A stretch of 64,000 nt of DNA from Rhodobacter calidifons (lineage in GTDB: Bacteria > Pseudomonadota > Alphaproteobacteria > Rhodobacterales > Rhodobacteraceae): positions 124,001 to 188,000 of the forward strand of contig NZ_JAANHS010000002.1 of NCBI RefSeq assembly GCF_011174775.1, read 5' to 3'. Within the stretch, counting starts at the first letter, position 1, and each line of letters starts with the position of its first letter. Under the pieces are notes generated by a model that saw only the letters and a list, made by a program, of their open reading frames with translations, ran no database searches and was not told the DNA's origin. The translations under genes were made by a program, and so were the position numbers. This document shows positions 62,805 through 64,000 of this stretch, piece after piece.

Positions 62805-62995
62805 GCAGGGCCGGTCTCCTGGCTGGCGGATCGTGGAGGGTCTTCGCCTTCCCATCCCGTCGGGGACAGTGGCTTGTGAAGACCCGCTCACCGCTGACAG
62901 TCGCGGGGGCGGCTGATGTCACGGACCCCCTGATGGGTAGGCCCGCTCCTCATTCCCGTTTCAGTCCCGGCGCTTTGCGCCTGATGGGACACCTT
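62805..62995 (-). promoter_or_regulatory. Cobalamin riboswitch upstream of cbiM
   Basis: On the minus strand the element runs AAGGTGTCCCATC, AAACGGGAATGAGG, GCCGCCCCCGCGACTGT, AAGCCACTG, GGGAAGGCG and the B12 box AGCCAGGAGACCGGCC (62809-62824), in the order of the known aptamer. Downstream, CCGTC and GACGG form a hairpin directly before AGGAGGG, so translation of cbiM is probably blocked when cobalamin binds. It begins 60 bases after the cobA stop. Confidence 0.95.
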
Positions 62996-63054
62996 GCCCT
63001 CCCTTCCTGCGCCTCTGGCGACGTCCGGTCAAGGAGGAAGGCGACTCCGCAGGG

Positions 63055-63783
63055 TCAGTCTGCGACCCCGTCGGCCAGCTTGCCGAAAAGGATGAGGCCC
63101 GGAAGCGGGCTGCGGTCGCCTGACAGAGTTTCTGCCAGGGCTTCGACGGTGGAACGATGCAGACGCTGGTCCGGCGTGCTGACGCCTTCGGCCAGAAGCG
63201 CCGGAGTGTCGGGCGGCAGGCCATGGGCGATCAGCGCCTGGGCCAGCGCGGGAAAGGTGCGCTTGCCCATGTAAACCACCGTGGTCGCCTGCGGGTCGGC
63301 CAGGGCGGGCAGGTTCAGGCCCGGCGGCAGGTTGCCGGTCACATCGGCGGCAGTGATGAACTGGATCCGCTGGGCGTGCTGGCGCCGGGTCAGCGGGATG
63401 CCCGCGGCGGCGGCCGCGGCCGAGGCCGAGGTGACGCCAGGGATGATCTCGCAGGGGATGCCGGCGGCGCGAACGGCGGTCAGCTCTTCCTCGAGCCGGC
63501 CGAAGATGCCGCTGTCGCCCGATTTCAGCCGCACCACCCGCGCCCCGGTCCGGGCATAGTCCACCAGAAGCCGGCTGACGTGATCCTGCCTCGGCGAGGC
63601 GCGCCCCGCCCGCTTGCCCACGCCCACCATGTCGGCCCCCGGCCGCGCCAGCGCGAGGATCGGGCCCGAGGACAGATCGTCGAACAGCACCGCATCGGCC
63701 TGGGCCAGCGCCTTCACCGCCCTCACGGTCAAGAGGTCCGGGTCGCCGGGTCCGGCCGAGACGAAATGGACGAAGCCGGTCAT
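63055..63783 (-). CDS. cobA: Uroporphyrinogen-III C-methyltransferase CobA
   Basis: 242 aa. First committed step of cobalamin synthesis (precorrin-2). VHFVSAGPGDPDLLTVRAVKAL, DDLSSGPILALARPGAD, VRLKSGDSGIFGRLEEE, EIIPGVTSASAAAAAAGIPLTRR, TTVVYMGKRTF. Single-domain SUMT. Upstream of the riboswitch, so it is not itself under that element unless the promoter lies further up. Confidence 0.95.
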   Translation of the reverse strand: MTGFVHFVSAGPGDPDLLTVRAVKALAQADAVLFDDLSSGPILALARPGADMVGVGKRAGRASPRQDHVSRLLVDYARTGARVVRLKSGDSGIFGRLEEELTAVRAAGIPCEIIPGVTSASAAAAAAGIPLTRRQHAQRIQFITAADVTGNLPPGLNLPALADPQATTVVYMGKRTFPALAQALIAHGLPPDTPALLAEGVSTPDQRLHRSTVEALAETLSGDRSPLPGLILFGKLADGVAD

Positions 63784-63791
63784 CCCTGCCC

Positions 63792-63859
63792 CCGATTTCC
63801 CTGCGGAAATCGGAACGGAGCCTGTTCAGGCTCCGGACCGGAATTCGCACGAATTCCGG
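63792..63859. repeat. Tandem-hairpin repeat, copy 4 (family TH)
   Basis: Three perfect modules: CCGATTTCC (63792-63800) with GGAAATCGG (63805-63813); GGAGCCTG (63817-63824) with CAGGCTCC (63827-63834); CCGGAATTC (63838-63846) with GAATTCCGG (63851-63859). The third module uses the same arms as the first hairpin at 1086-1110. Between cobA and the gene upstream of it. Confidence 0.85.
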
Positions 63860-63880
63860 GGGCGGAAGGGAGACGTTCGG

Positions 63881-64000
63881 TCATGGCTCGGCTGCGATCA
63901 GGTGAAAGAAGGTGCCGGTCGATAGCCCGCCGCCGGGCCGGAGTCGAGTGCTGCCGGTCTCGGCCACCCGGGCGCCGGTGGCATCCGTAACCTCGGCCAG
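63881..64000 (-). CDS. C-terminal end of an unidentified gene (partial)
   Basis: On the minus strand the frame gives 39 residues ending LSTGTFFHLIAAEP and TGA; the rest is outside the window. Position directly upstream of cobA suggests a cobalamin synthesis gene. The 39 residues are not enough to name it. Confidence 0.5.
   Translation of the reverse strand: MAEVTDATGARVAETGSTRLRPGGGLSTGTFFHLIAAEP

Noticed and set aside
1-64000. CRISPR arrays, insertion sequences, prophage genes, tRNA or rRNA genes
   Set aside because: No regularly spaced repeats, transposase or integrase motifs, or tRNA-like cloverleaf with a T-arm were seen; the dispersed palindromes are not regularly spaced.

Overview
The window is a G+C-rich chromosomal segment of an alphaproteobacterium, most likely family Rhodobacteraceae. 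Supporting signs are the run heparinase II/III - purH - lspA - DUF3035 lipoprotein - two M16 proteins, a formate dehydrogenase locus with fdsC/fdhD and fdsD, a MipZ division ATPase, xanthine dehydrogenase xdhABC, and an SRP/ribosomal operon carrying a chorismate mutase gene. No phage, transposase, CRISPR array, rRNA or tRNA gene was seen.

Layout. 1-1074: end of an NAD-type formate dehydrogenase operon. 1143-4448 (minus): rfbCBDA, dTDP-L-rhamnose synthesis, all joined by 4-base overlaps. 4600-6884: two saccharopine-type dehydrogenases that look like a lysine degradation pair. 7032-14201: heparinase II/III, purH, lspA, a DUF3035 lipoprotein and an active/inactive M16 peptidase pair. 14309-15662: pgsA, moaD, moaE. 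15698-20156: P1 peptidase, creatinase, GlsB-like protein, L,D-transpeptidase, cupin. 20312-21978: panBC. 22249-30379: an uncharacterised operon (coiled-coil protein, 375-aa protein, AAA+ ATPase, small membrane proteins, 449-aa protein, DUF1523) interrupted by a lower-G+C gene and a DUF559 gene. 30455-37288 (minus): pheT, an acyltransferase-like membrane protein, dnaE. 37533-47090: xdhABC fused by overlaps to a BMP-type ABC transporter, a likely purine uptake and oxidation unit. 47196-49858: FAD oxidoreductase, AhpD-like protein, GH25 lysozyme lipoprotein, a small protein. 49827-57464 (minus): mipZ, rpmE, rplS, trmD, a membrane protein, rimM, bluB, rpsP, chorismate mutase, GNAT, ffh. 57640-60280: two small membrane proteins, a LysR regulator, a DMT exporter. 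60350-64000 (minus): cobalamin genes (kinase-like protein, cobF, cbiM behind a clear cobalamin riboswitch, cobA, and the end of an unidentified gene).

The most distinctive feature is the number of small palindromic repeats, in at least five families. Most are intergenic, but copies lie in frame inside dnaE, xdhB, xdhC and the DUF559 gene, and two copies supply the apparent ribosome binding site of the next gene. This resembles the protein-coding palindromic elements of Rickettsia. The best candidate for an undescribed system is the 22249-30379 operon: an AAA+ ATPase with a long coiled-coil partner and several small membrane proteins, with no function that can be read from sequence.
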